This document shows, in pieces, positions 1 through 13,316 of a DNA stretch of 64,000 bases. The DNA lies in NCBI GenBank assembly GCA_023614405.1, contig CM042685.1, positions 88,836,684 to 88,900,683 on the forward strand, in the 5' to 3' direction. Below the pieces are notes generated by a model. It was given only the letters and a program-made list of their open reading frames with translations, was not told the DNA's origin and did no database searches. The position numbers and the translations under genes are program-made. Numbering within the stretch: the stretch's first letter is position 1; the number at the start of each line of letters is the position of its first letter. This DNA is from Avena insularis (taxonomy: Eukaryota > Streptophyta > Magnoliopsida > Poales > Poaceae).

Positions 1-2223
1 CGTCTTCAACAGGACGAGCCCGAGCCAGAGGACAACTCCGGTGAGAAATTTCCTTCGTCCTCGTGCGCCCCTGCCTCCCTGAGAGCACGTTGAGCATCAG
101 CATCGTTTAGCGAATCAGGTGAGCCCCCTCTCTCTCTTTATCGCTTCCTGCATCGCCGGCGACGCCACTGCAAGGCCGCCGCCGCCGCGCGTCAGAGTCC
201 AGCACCGCCAGTTCTAGGTCATTAGACGTTTTCCGTTGGATCTTGATCCTGAGGCTTAGATTGAGTCACTTAAGCGAAGGGGTACGAGAGTCTCTGAACC
301 GTGCGATGTAACTTAAATCCAACGGCCCTCAGTGCGTGATCCAAACGAACCGGTACCAGCCAGTAGCAAGCAGCCACGTGTCCCTGTCCGTTTGATTTAA
401 AATTGTTCTAGAATGATTTTTGAGATAAAATCTTTGGCAAATGGTTTGTTTTGAACCTACTGACCCTAGGAATCAATTGGTGGTTTCAAAAATGTATTTG
501 GTGAAGCAAAAGAATAAACTTTTGATTTAAACCATTTGTAGTCAAATAAAAATAATGTTTATTTATTAAAAATGATTTTGGAGGAAAGCCTTTGGGAAAT
601 GTTTTGATTTAAACACTCTGACCCCAAACACCAAGTTTTATGATTTGAAAATGTATTTGGTGAACCCTATAAAAACTATTACTTTGCTAAAAACATTTTC
701 AACCACATAAAATAATGATTTGGTTTGAAAATGATTTATAGGTAAAATCTTTTGCAAATAGTTTTGCCACTTTATAAAATGACCAATAAGTGTTTTAGAA
801 TGTAAACCACTTTTGTAAATAAAACAAAGTTTGGCATGCTTGCATGCATTGTTTTGTTTCTATCATTTTATGTGATGAATTGCTTGAATGGTAGATTGAA
901 ATATTGTTTGCTTGATTGAATTGTAGTGATTTGAAGTGTGTGAATATTGCAAAGATCAAGGACTGAACTTATACTCTCTACCAAAAAGGCAAGTAATGTT
1001 TCATACTTTTGTCCCATTATTTTCACTATGCATTAGTGATATTTCTAAGTAGGACTTGCATGGAATTTTTGCTAAGTATAAACTATGCCATGGGAAATCC
1101 TAGTAGATGAAACCTTAGTAGAAATTTCCTAAGTTAAGACTCCTACTACTATCATGCTTAGCTTAGCTAATAGAAAACAAGGGTGGAATATATATTCATA
1201 CTATGGAATATTTCCAAGTCAAGGACTTGTGTTTTATTTAATAAAACAACTAAGTGAATGAATCACCTGGGTGGAATGGAAGGAATGGTTTGTGTTGAGT
1301 GGTTACACAAGGCCAGGGGACTGGTGAACCTTGTGTATCACACTTGTGGAATGCCACCCAGGAACAAAGAGATTTGAGATGTCAAATGTTGAGAAGCTTC
1401 AAGTGCAACCACTTGGCATTATGGGCTCTGCCTGGATCATATAGGTTGCAATAACTTAGCCAAATGGACAGTTGGTGGTAGGGGATGATAGGTTGGAACG
1501 CGTCCATTCTGGTCTAAGGGAAGGCTTCTGAAAGATCTTGTCTTGGTGAAACCAAGTCTTGTGGGGAAAGTGCACCACCACTGCAGAGTGTAAAATCTAA
1601 GTACTTATCCATGTCCCTGGCAAAGGACAATTTGAGCATCAAGACATGGAAGCTATCAAGAATCTCCTCATCCCAATTTCTAAGTTAAAAACTTGTGGTT
1701 GAACAAGGGTTGAAGGATCACCAATTTCTATTGGGAGATGCCTTGGGAAAGATTTTGTCAAACAAAAACTTAGAGTTTTCAAATGATAAGGAAAATCTAT
1801 TTTGAGCAAAGCAAGCCTAAGCTCCACTTAGCCAAATGCATATAGATGATAGACTCCACTATACTACCATAGTGTCACTTGCCAATACAATTAAATTGTA
1901 CTGACCCTTGTGGCTGTAACTTGTTATGTTGCAGGTTTGTTTGATATTAGTGAAGTAGGATTACAGGTCTACAACCAACATGTCTGCCTATGGCACTTTG
2001 AAGATGAAGGACCCCAAGCTATTGTTATATTCTGCTGCATTGTAATGAGATAGCCAAATGAGCTATGTAAGATGTAATAAATTATTTTATTCCTGGTTAT
2101 AAAGATGTATTATGACCTTTGTTTCTTGATATTACATCTTAACTGTGGATGCTAGCTATTAATCCAGGGACTAGCATTGTAAACACAGGGATCTCTGCCT
2201 TATTAAAGGTTGGGAACCTTACA
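1..2223 (+). mobile_element. Truncated 5' LTR of a non-autonomous long-LTR retrotransposon
   Basis: This stretch matches 6090-8486 base for base over most of its length, so it is the 3' portion of a 5' LTR that starts before the window. It ends in TTACA at 2223 and is followed two bases later by a Met-tRNA primer binding site. Compared with the 3' LTR it lacks about 190 bp (present at 6493-6685) beside a TAAAA microhomology, and it keeps about 20 bp near 1075 that the 3' LTR lacks. Short frames inside it are not genes. Confidence 0.9.
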
Positions 2224-2225
2224 GA

Positions 2226-2237
2226 TGGTATCAGAGC
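2226..2237 (+). other. Primer binding site (initiator tRNA-Met type)
   Basis: The 12 bases TGGTATCAGAGC are the classic plant retrotransposon site complementary to the 3' end of initiator tRNA-Met. They lie two bases after the LTR end and fix the orientation of the element as plus strand. Confidence 0.93.
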
Positions 2238-2922
2238 ATTGTGTTGCCTGTAGGATTGTAAACCTAGGATTGGACAAACCCCTTAGAAAAATAAGAGTTG
2301 TATTTGTTCCAAAACTTATTTACAAACAATCTTGTAAACTCTTCCTCAACCATTTTGGTTTTGACTCTACATCTCTTCTATTTCAAACTTGATGGATAAA
2401 GCCTTGTCCATGGCCAAAGACTTCACCATGAGCAAAGGACTTCACCAAATCTAATGACTTCAACATCTTCAAGTGATTTCAACCTTATTCCCAACAAAGA
2501 CTTCAACCTTGGATATAACTAAGGACTACAAGTGAGACAAGAATTGTTGCTCAAGACTTGAAGACTAAGGAAACACAACTTAGAAAGAGTTATCATCACC
2601 ATTGAAGGTTTGAGACCAAGATGCAAGAAATTCTCTAAGGATACAAACATCTTGTTCAAGAAGAATCAACCAAGAAGGATAGAATGATTTCAAGTGAACC
2701 ATATAGTTGGACCACCATATTTAGATTAAATCAAACCCACCAACTTAAGTGGTGTAACAAAAATATTTTTGGTTGCCTAAAAATATGCTTGAGACTTGTT
2801 GTTTGAGTGGAATGTTTGTTTGTGATTGCTTGCACATTGCCAGTGTGAATTGTGATGTGTGTGATTGGAATTGATTCCTTAGAAATATTTTGCCTATTCT
2901 AATCCCAATCCAACCCAAACAG

Positions 2923-4005
2923 ATGACTACTCCAAGAAACACCAACATCAAGGATGGTGACGACAACAACAACCAAGAGGACAACATGAGAGAACTCATA
3001 GTAACCCAAACCTAGTTGAACCAAGTGACAGCTCAATTTATAGCCAACACTAGTTAAGTAGATCCAACCATGCAAAGGTTTTTGGAAACCCAAACCCAAT
3101 TGTTGCATAAGGTGACAGATCAAATCATCAACATGGGAAACAACTCTTCCAAAGGAGTTTGTGACAACAAGGATGACAAAGATGATATTCTAGAAGGAAC
3201 CCAAGCTTGCAATATTTGTGGAGACAAGGATCACACTTCCAAAGAGCATGAAGATCAATGCCCCAATTGTGAAGAGAAACATCCAGCTAATCAATGACCC
3301 ACAAACCAAGCTACTTGTTACTTATGTGAAGGAAATAATCATGTCCCTATCCAATGCCCCATCTATTCCATAGTTCAACAAAGGAAACAAGGTGGAGTGA
3401 AACAACTGATTGCAGACTACCATGAGAGAGCCAAGTCTACCAAGAAGGATGAAGACAAAGGAAAATCTCAGCTTGCACCTCCATGCAATATGACTCAATT
3501 TAAAGGACCAAAGAGGAGACATATGTATTATACAAGGAATAATAAAAGGTCAAGGAGACTAGAAAACATTCCTACCTTTGAGATAACATATAAAGAACAT
3601 GAATTAGAAGCACTCTTAGCTTCGGAGAAACCCAAGAAAAAGAAGGACAAAAGCCATGTGCAATGTTGTCATTGCAAAGAAATGGGACACTATGCCAATG
3701 AATGTCCAGAGAAGAAGAAAAAGTATAAGGAGATTAGCCAAATGTGGTGCAACAACTGCAAAGAGTTAGGCCATTATGTATCAACCTGTCCACAGAAGAT
3801 ACGTGAAGAACTCAATCTTATCACATGTTACAACTGTGGTAACCAAGGACATTATGCAAGCAATTGTCCAGAAAAGATGAAGCACAAGATAAAGCCTATG
3901 AAGGATCTCAGCCTAGTCACATGTTTCAAGTGTGGAAACAAAGGACACTATGCAGATGTTTGCCCAGAGAAGTTTTCACAAGATCCCAAGAAAGCCAAGA
4001 TATAA
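2923..4005 (+). pseudogene. Zinc-knuckle (CCHC) gag-like protein of the non-autonomous element
   Basis: This is the only coding content of the 1.9-kb internal region. One frame runs from ATG 2923 to the stop at 4005 and is broken by TAG 3013, TAA 3055 and TGA 3295; the part from 3397 on is fully open (202 codons). It contains five canonical CX2CX4HX4C knuckles, four of them spaced regularly in the C-terminal half (for example CCHCKEMGHYANEC and CYNCGNQGHYASNC), plus a degenerate cysteine-rich segment near 3208. The rest is lysine-rich. Such knuckles bind nucleic acid in retrotransposon Gag. No protease, RT, RNase H or integrase is present, so mobility would need proteins supplied by another element. 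The intact 3' half could alternatively be the real coding start. Confidence 0.72.
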
Positions 4006-4022
4006 TCTAGTTAGAAAAATTT

Positions 4023-4112
4023 TAAGGGTGGTAGTACCCTAGTTGCTTTGAGCCAATTTGTAACCCCTAGCCTCCCCAAATCTTGGGACGATATTTATTT
4101 TAAGGGTGGTAG
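4023..4112 (+). other. Polypurine tract, apparently duplicated
   Basis: AAGGGTGGTAG occurs at 4102-4112 directly before the 3' LTR, where the plus-strand primer should be. A near-identical copy, with the same TTTTAAGGGTGGTAGT context, is about 79 bp upstream at 4023-4033. The proximal copy is the likely functional one. Confidence 0.6.
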
Positions 4113-4114
4113 CC

Positions 4115-7100
4115 TGTCACATCCCAAGATTTTCCAAATCTTGTTATGTGAAAATAAATAAGCAAAATAAATTATTATTGAAAATCAGGGTGAGAAGAAA
4201 CTTTTGTTTTGAAATGGAAACTTAAAATACCATCTTGAACAAATTTTGATTAATATTTGAATCCAACTAAAACCCAAATTAAGTGGATTGCATTTCTCTT
4301 TAATTGCATCTGAAAATTTAAACACTTGGAAAATAAAACCAAAACCCTTAAACCCTAATTGGAATAAAAATCATTTCCAAGTTATCTCCAAGCCTATGTA
4401 TTTGATCCATACAAAAATTGGTCAAACAAACATTTACAAATGATCAAGAAAGACAAATAGAAATATTATAAAACCATATAAATTGGTTTCACTTAATTTG
4501 GAGCCATAGATAAAATCTTATGAATTTAATAAGATAAGGAAAAGTAAATTCCAAAGCTAATAAAGCACTTATCTAAAATCCATACCAAATGGTGAGCAAA
4601 TGATCCTGAATATATTTAAAAGTATAAAGAAATATTAAATAAGATTTTACAAATTGGAGTCACCAAGTTTGGATCTTTAAATAAAAAGATATGAATTTTA
4701 TAAGATGAAGAAAGAAATATTAAATAAGGAATATTTAAAGACCAAATTAAATCTTGGCCTAATCCATTAAGCAAATAGAATGAATAGAATCCAAATCCAA
4801 ATAAAATAAAAGGATAAAGAATTACCAAAATAAAAATAAAATGGCATTAACCATTCTATCCCTATTTTAATAAAGACAAATCTCTAATAAGAATAATTAT
4901 ATAATTCATGAGAAAATAGTATTTTGGAATTTACCCAAGTGAAATAAAAGTTGTTTAATTCAACTTAATTAAGATTAAAGAAATCTTCCAAATAAAATTT
5001 AGGGAATTAAAACTATATTTAATTCCATTGGAATTAAAACAAATACCCAATTCAAATGATTTATGAATCACATTAGATACCTTCCAAATAATTCAAGATG
5101 AATTATTTGACACCCTATTAAACAAATAAAAACCTACTGAAAAGATTTGGAAAGTTTAAAGAATTTAAATGGTGTTTGGAATATTATTAAATCTTATTTG
5201 ATTTAAAACAAGGGCCTTTTGAATAATTAAAAGACCCCAAAAAGAATAATTTTTATTCCAAAAATTGACTTCAGATTGTAATACTAATCAGTATTTAAAC
5301 CTACACAAATTTTGGTTGAGGTTTGAATTCAAATGAGTGTTTGAGTTGCTTATTCAAAATCAAAACAGAATTAAAGAAATGGAAAAATAAAAACAAACTG
5401 AACAAAAAAAATGTGAAAAGGAGCAGCCCAACTGACCTAGCCCATTAAGCCCATCAGCAGCCCACCCATCTACCCCGCAGTGAAACGTTATTCACTCGCA
5501 AACAAACCCGCAGAGATACCGACAGATGGACCCCACCTCCTCCTCCTCTCTCTCACTGCCAAGCGACCCCACGCCCACGCCAGCGTCTTCCCCGCGACGA
5601 CCCCTTCTTTCCCCAACGCCGCTGTCGTTGCAGCACTAACTTCTCCGCTTGATTCCGCCCTAATGCCACGTTAATTCCTCGCTGTAACCATGCAGTATTA
5701 ATCGCCCATGTTCCCTCTCTCTTTTCTCCTCAGACACCACACACTCTCTGCCCTCAGGCTGCCCGTATTGCTCTCGACGACCTCCCTGTCTCCGTCGGAC
5801 TCCGATGTCGATTCCGGCCAAACCCTGCCGCCCCTCGCCTCCTCGACCATGCTCACTTGCTCCCCACCTCCTGGCGAACCTCCCCGTAGCTCCAACTCGC
5901 CCGCGAGTGCTCTGCAACGTCGTCAACATCTCCAACAGAGCGCCGCCGTCGTCTGCTACCTCTCCGGCGAAGCCCCTGGTAAGAATCTGACCGCCCTAAC
6001 CCCTATCCTTCACACGCACATGCTCGCTGTGACCCCGCGCATCTAACCACACTACCTTTTCTCTCTGGCGTGCACCATACCTCCACCGTCGTCTTCAACA
6101 GGACGAGCCCGAGCCAGAGGACAACTCCGGCGAGGAAATTGCCTTCGTCCTCGTGCGCCCCCTGCCTCCCCGAGAGCATGTTGAGCATCAGCATCATTTA
6201 CTGAATCAGGTGAGCCCCCTCTCTCTCTTTCTTGCTTCCTGCATCACCGGCGACGCCACTGCCAGGCCACCGCAGCCACACGTCAGAGTCCAGCGCCGCC
6301 AGTTCTTGGTCATTAGACTAGGACCTTCAGATCTTGATCCTGAGGCTTAGATGGAGTCACTTAAGCGAAGGGGTACGAGAGTCTCTGAACCGTGCGATGT
6401 AACTTAAATCCAACGGCCCTCAGTGCAGATCCAAACGAACCGGTACCAGCTAGTAGCAAGCAGCCACGTGTCCCTGTCCGTTTGATTTAAAACAGATTTG
6501 ACCTATTAGATGCTAGATTTTGTAAAATCTATAACTTTTAATCTACACGTCCAAATTTTGCAAATTTTATATCAACGGATTCAGCAAGACAAGCCCTAGC
6601 CAACATGCACTTTGTTTAGTAAAAAGCTTCTGTTAAATTGATTGTTTTTGCAGAAACTTGTGTATGCATGTTTAGGATATAAAAATTGTTCTAAAATGAT
6701 TTTTGAGATAAAATCTTTGGCAAATGGTTTGTTTTGAACCTACTAACCCTAGGAATCAATTGGTGGTTTCAAAAATGTATTTGGTGAAGCAAAAGAATAA
6801 ACTTTTGATTTAAACCATTTCTAGTCAAATAAAAATAATGTTTATTTATTAAAAATGCTTTTGGAGGAAAGCCTTTGGGAAATGTTTTGATTTAAACTCT
6901 CTGACCCCAAACACCAAGTTTTATGATTTGAAAATGTATTTGGTGAACCCTATAAAAACTATTACTTTGCTAAAAACATTTTCAACCACATAAAATAATG
7001 ATTTGGTTTGAAAATGATTTATAGGTAAAATCTTTTGCAAATAGTTTTGCCACTTTATAAAATGACCAATAAGTGTTTTAGAATGTAAACCACTTTTGTA

Positions 7101-8486
7101 AATAAAACAAAGTTTGGCATGCTTGCATGCATTGTTTTGTTTCTATCATTTTATGTGATGAATTGGTTGAATGGTAGATTGAAATATTGTTTGCTTGATT
7201 GAATTGTAGTGATTTGAAGTGTGTGAACATTGCAAAGATCAAGGAATGAACTTATAATCTATACCAAAAAGGCAAGTGATGCTTCATACTTTTGTCCCAT
7301 TATTTTCACTATGCATTAGTGATATTTCTAAGTAGGACTTGCAAGGAATTTTTGCTAAGATCCTAGTAGATGAAACCTTAGTAGAAATTTCCTAAGTTAA
7401 GACTCCTACTACTATCATGCTTAGCTTATCTAATAGAAAACAAGGGTGGAATATATATTCATACTATGGAATATTTCCAAGTCAAGGACTTGTGTTTTGT
7501 TTAATAAAACAACTAAGTGAATGAATCACCTGGGTGGAATGGAAGGAATGGTTTGTGTTGAGTGGTTACACAAGGCTAGGGGACTGGTGAACCTTGTGTA
7601 TCACACTTGTGGAATGCCACCCAGGAACAAAGAGATTTGAGATGTCAAATGTTGAGAAGCTTCAAGTGCAACCACTTGGCATTATGGGCTCTGCCTGGAT
7701 CATATAGGTTGCAATAACTTAGCCAAATGGACAGTTGGTGGTAGGGGATGATAGGTTGGAACGCGTCCATTCTGGTCTAAGGGAAGGCTTATGAAAGATC
7801 TTGTCTTGGTGAAACCAAGTCTTGTGGGGAAAGTGCACCACCTCTGCAGAGTGTAAAATCTAAGTACTTATCCATGTCCCTGGCAAAGGACAATTTGAGC
7901 ATCAAGACATGGAAGCTATCAAGAATCTCCTCATCCCAATTTCTAAGTTAAAAACTTGTGGTTGAACAAGGGTTGAAGGATCACCAATTTCTATTGGGAG
8001 ATGCCTTGGGAAAGATTTTGTCAAACAAAAACTTAGAGTTTTCAAATGATAAGGAAAATCTATTTTGAGCAAAGTAAGCCTAAGATCCACTTAGCCAAAT
8101 GCATATAGATGATAGACTCCACTATACTACCATAGTATCACTTGCCAATACAATTCAAATGTATTGACCCTTGTGGCTGTAACTTGTTATGTTGCAGGTT
8201 TGTTTGATATTAGTGAAGTAGGATTACAAGTCTACAACCAACATGTCTGCCCGTGGCACTTTGAAGATGAAGGACCCCATGCTATTGTTATATTCTGCTA
8301 CATTGTAATGAGATAGCCAAATGAGCTATGTAAGATGTAATAAATTATTTTATTCCTGGTTATAAAGATGTATTATGACCTTTGTTTCTTGATATTACAT
8401 CTTAACTGTAGATGCTAGCTATTGATCCAGGGACTAGCATTGTAAACACAGGGATCTCTGCCTTATTAAAGGTTGGGAACCTTACA
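4115..8486 (+). mobile_element. 3' LTR (4372 bp) of the non-autonomous element
   Basis: It starts TGTCACATCCCAAG after the polypurine tract and ends GGAACCTTACA at 8486. The 3' 2.4 kb is duplicated at 1-2223. The first 1.2 kb is AT-rich, followed by a C-rich block at 5480-6340 of the kind found around LTR transcription starts. An LTR longer than twice the internal region (1.89 kb) is typical of large retrotransposon derivatives (LARDs). Short frames at 5480-6350 are not supported as genes. The left target duplication lies outside the window. Confidence 0.88.
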
Positions 8487-8487
8487 A

Positions 8488-9107
8488 TCTGGCTTTTGCA
8501 AAACAACCCTAGAGCCTAGTGTCCTATTATCAAAAACCCCTCTAACTTGTTAGTATTAGTTTGCGAGTACTTAAAGAGTACTCATGGCTTTGTCCCTGGC
8601 TATTCCCATGGCCAGACTATGAAGAGGAGTACCTGGAGGATGGACCCCAGGAAGGTTACGACAACTAGGATCATCTCCATCGTCGGCATTACTGTGACCC
8701 GAAGATGGAGCTTCGCCTACGCTACCGTTATTATTACGTATTCCGCTGCTTGATGTTGTATTAAGAACTTGATCATGAGATCCCTATTTTTGTAAGAACT
8801 TATGTACGGTTGTAATGGATGATGTACTATGGTATCCAATTCTGTTATGTCTCGCAAAAATGGTAATCCTGGGATTGCGATGTATGGCATAACAGGCATC
8901 TGAGATTTAAAAATCCGGGAGTTGACAGATACCACAGTACATCATCCATTACAAACCATACATAAGGTCTTACACAAATAAGGATCTCATGATCCAGTCT
9001 TAATACAACACAATCAGTGGAATACATAATAACGTCATAAAGCCATGAGTAAAGTGAAGTTTTTGTAATAGGACACAAAGCTCTAGGGTTGTTTTGCAAA
9101 AGCCAGA
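8488..9107. repeat. Fold-back inverted repeat within D1
   Basis: The outer arms 8488-8514 and 9081-9107 are perfect 27-base reverse complements. The inner arms 8755-8836 and 8928-9009 match at nearly nine bases in ten. A loop of about 91 bases separates them. The left arm carries about 150 extra bases (roughly 8570-8740) absent from the right arm. A transcript through this region would fold into a long hairpin. Confidence 0.85.
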
Positions 9108-9470
9108 TTTACCTCTATTAAGTTTAGAAACAACGAATGCTATTTGAAGTTTTATAACACCTAAGTGGGAACTTGTATCTCATGCCACAACTCTGTTGTG
9201 GTCAAGTCAAAGTCTTAAATCATTTCACAATTCATTTTGAAAACATCTGACGGGGGAACAGTATGGCCACTCCAACTGTCCATAACCGCGGACGCGGCTA
9301 TTCGAATAGTTTGACACTCTGCAGAGATTGTACACCTTCACCACAACATTCGATACATCCATCAGGAACAAATCCTGAATTCACCATACTCAGTATGTGG
9401 ATAATCAATCCTATCCTTTCAATTACACGCCCCAGTATAAGTACCTCTCCTGTGAGTTTGGCCTCCCAAC

Positions 9471-12400
9471 TGTAGCACCCCGGGTAAATCCGCTACTAGA
9501 AAATCGCATGTTAAATAAAACTTTGTGCATCATCATGGCATCATGCATCTTTGGCTCTCAGAATATTTTAACTAAAAACTATTTTGTCTGAAACAATACC
9601 TCTTCTCTTATTTCAAAACAAGTCTTATAGTTATCTGTTAAACTATTTGCTAAAAAGATTTAAAACAAAACAAAACAAATAGAATATTTTTATAAACAAA
9701 TAATAAACCTAAATCTAGACCTAAACCGGCTAGGCCCAAAAGGCCCAACCGGCTGAACCCTAACCCTAACACCCTAGCCACCAAAACCTAGACCACCTAG
9801 TCCTACCCACCCTGCCACCGCCACCCACCCGGTTGCACCCCACCACCCCCGGCTAAACCAAGCCCCACACGCACTCCTACACGCTACACCGAACTGAACC
9901 CACCCCTACCTGGCCTCTTCTCAGTCCCACCGACACCACCAACCCCACCTCCCTGATTCCCTGGTCCCACCATGCCCCGGTCGAACCCCAAGCCGCGCCT
10001 CTCTCGCCCGATTCCTCCTGCAACCCCCGTCGCCTCCCTCCTCTATTTTCCCCATCCCGCCGCCGTGCTCCCCTTTCCCTATCGCCAAGCCGTCTCGGCC
10101 ACCGTCTTCTCTAGAAGCACCCAGGCCTACCCCGGCCAACGAGCCTCCGCCACAGCTACCTGCTCCCGCGAGGCCCTGCAGTGCCCCTTCCCCTGCTCGC
10201 GAGCCCTGCTGCCAGGGACGCAAGCTCCCATCCCCATCTCTGCCCCTGCACAGGTCGCCGGCTCGCTCGTGCCTATGTCCTCTCAGCCAAACCTGCGCCG
10301 CCGCTCATTCCTGTCGAGCCCCTGCTTCCCCGCCGGTCGGCCACCCTCTCCTGAACTCCACCACCAACTCCCGCTGCGAGCACGTCACCCTCTGCCGGCC
10401 TCGCCCGCATCGTCAGCGGCTGCCCTGTTGTTCCTGAGCCCGGTGCCCCAGCGCCCATCACCGCAGCAGCGCTCCTCCGTCTACCTCGACCTCGCCCTAC
10501 AGCCGCCGTCGCACTTGTCTTGTCCATGCCATGCGTTCCCGGCCTCCTTCGTGTGTGCGCCTACAAGGTCAAGCTCTGCATGCCTGTTGGTACATCGTGT
10601 TGAGGATACCGTGTTCAGTCCTCGATGTGGTGTTTTCCTCTGGACATGTTTTATATATGGATGTTGCCACTGACTTGCTTTTTGCAGTTCTCTGTGTGGT
10701 TGCAACCTTGGTGCTACCAAGTCCAATATGAAGACCCACTTGCTCAGGAGCATTGTCGACAAGGCCTCATCGCTTGAAGTGTTGCCACCCCATGGTTTCA
10801 GTTCGGGACACCAAGATGAAGCAGAGAGATCCCAAGAATCAAGGAACCTCAGACCAAACCGAACCCCTCGAAAACCACAAGTCCTTCACGAACGCCCGAA
10901 GACCTAATCCCGAGGATCCGAAGACCGATACCGGCGAGACCAAGCCCGTTTCCTCAAACATCTTTGGACCCCAAGATCTTCGACCCCAATGTGTGACCCC
11001 TTTTCCCGAGACCCCTATATTTTTGTAATATAGATAATATACTTGTTGCATATTAAATTGTCATGCTTGCATACATATTTTGTGGTTTGGGGGGCCTTTT
11101 GCCGATTCACCTCATAATTAAATATGGAGGCCATATGCGGACAAATCTAGTCTAATATTGGTTCCATTTAAATTTGTGCATCGAACCGATGATATAATTT
11201 TGGCCTGTTAATACAACATTAAATTGTGGGGTATCTAAACAACATGAACCATCTAACTAATTGTCGGGACCCCGGTTCCGCTTAATATTGCCTAAATGCA
11301 TCGCATCCTCGCCATGCCATACATCATACATGCATCATGCCGATCTTCTACCGTAGTATTAAATAGTGCATCTGGTGTTTCTTCTAGTGCTTTGCTTCTT
11401 CACGGAATAGGCCGATGAGTTGATGTGAGTGTCGACCCGATCTTCGGATGAACCTTCGGCAATGTTTTCAGGCTAGCATTCTCCCCCTTTCTACCTATTT
11501 TATCTTTCTACTCTTTATTTCTTCCTTTTGATCTATTGCTATCTGTGTTGCAATGCTTTAGTTTCGTACCCGTGATATCCCTTGCAGCCTATATTGCCTT
11601 GGACACATCCTATTACCTATTGTTTGGTAGATAGTCGGCCTTGCGTGTCGTAGTTGCTTGCTCAAGTGTTGTTGTGAGTCGTCAAGTACCACAGTTGTTG
11701 GAAACTGCCATATGCTTTATGTTGGAGATGATTATGGTTTTAATTATTGATTAATAACTAAAATTGAAGTAGGTAAATAATGCAGAGGCACCAGTGGGTA
11801 ATAGACAATATTTGGTTTTTAACCGCTCACTAGTGTCCCGTAAGACCCCGAGTTCTTGACACCTGTTCCGAGATCGAGCGCGTTAACCACAGGTGGGGTG
11901 TGTGGGCACCCCCATCGATTAGTATCTGATTTCAAAGTACTGTACCGGGGGCCACAAAGTAGTTTGGGGCTTTATTACTATCCTGTACTTATGCCATGCT
12001 TTACTGCTTTATTTACGATTGCGCGTGGAGCGCCTCTACTATTTTGGAACCAACGTGGAATGTTTTTGCGGTATCGACAAGCCCAGTCACACTTTCGGGT
12101 TCCCAGTCGTTTACAGCCATTATCACAAACCTCTGGGTCCGTCTCGGAGCCGGCCGACTTTGTTGCGGGTAGCTTAGTGGGGTGGCCCCCATCTGCTTTC
12201 TTTGGGTCTGGGAAACGTCGTGTCCGAAACCCCGTCGACATACCATTGGGTGCATGTTTTGTGATCTTGTACCTACCTGATCTGACAACAAGGGTGTAGG
12301 TGCGTGTGGAAACTTTGGTGCACCCCTGCAGGGTTAAATCTTTTCGAGAAGCCGTGTCCGCGGTTATGGACGACTTGGAGCACAGTTCTCGATCATAGAC

Positions 12401-13316
12401 AACTATAACTAAAGTTTACTGTTAAAAATTTGACTTGTATCCGATATGACTAGTAATCAACTTCACTACAACGGTATGGCTAAATAAAAGTACTAACAAC
12501 TGCTGGGTTTGGGATATCTGATGCTAATTGTATCTGACTAGTAAGTGTTGCAACTACAACGGAATGGTTAACTAAAATTGCCCACTGCTTATTATATCAG
12601 GATGACTATCTATACCTGATTAGTAATTGCTGCAACGATAACTGAATAAATAAAACTGCCAACTGTGTGAGTTCCTCGGTTGACTTCCTCGTTTGGTCTC
12701 GAGGGGGAAATACCAGGATGGGTATGTTTGGTGGTAGTATCAGGCTGGTTTCGAATAGATCTTTCTTATCTCTCTCTGATAGCCGACAGTTGTATCGAGT
12801 CTCTATAGGTTGTCTAGTGCATGTTGCGCTGCCGCTTCAGTCCACCATACCTATGTAGGCGTGGACCGCCGAATTCTAGACTCGCCGTGTACTGGCCTCA
12901 GTACTGACCTCTCTCTTTTTCCTTTGCCCTTTGTCGGCACCCCTTTTGTTTAAGAAGGTTTGAGATCGACGTCGTTAGCAGGGTTACCCTTCTGGCTTGG
13001 CCTGGGCAGGGTTATGGACGCCATTGGTTATACTTCAGGGCTCTTAGCTCAATTTGCATCTTGTCCGTACTCGGACGCTGTATCATTTTCCAGGTGATTT
13101 GGATCTTTGTATTGTATATCTGTATTCTTGACTCATTGAGTCGCTGTTGTATATATATATGTTTGTTTTGTGGGTTCCATCGAGGACTATTGTGTAATGA
13201 TATTACTTCGTTTTCCACCCGCACGCAAGTGTCTGGTGGGCAACTTTGAATCGTTTATATGCGGGTTTGGCAGGAAGCGCTAGAACTTGCATAGGGTCGA
13301 TTCTGAGGGTGTTACA
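9471..13316 (+). mobile_element. Solo LTR, 3846 bp, with 5-bp target duplication CCAAC
   Basis: It begins TGTAGCACCC and ends GGGTGTTACA, a near-perfect terminal inverted repeat. CCAAC flanks both ends (9466-9470 and 13317-13321). There is no internal domain, PBS or second LTR, so it is what remains after LTR-LTR recombination. The C-rich leader-like block at 9950-10560 on the plus strand suggests plus orientation. Proline-rich frames there (for example 9972-10673) are not credible genes. Confidence 0.9.

Noticed and set aside
5480..6350. Cluster of short frames on both strands
   Set aside because: C-rich part of the 3' LTR of the first element; the duplicate in the 5' LTR lies before or at the window start and no motif is present.
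9757..9775. Telomere-like CCCTAACCCTAA
   Set aside because: Only two to three units inside an LTR; too short for an interstitial telomere tract.
9972..10673. Proline-rich plus-strand frame of 233 codons
   Set aside because: It lies wholly within the solo LTR in a C-rich leader; composition alone explains the open frame.
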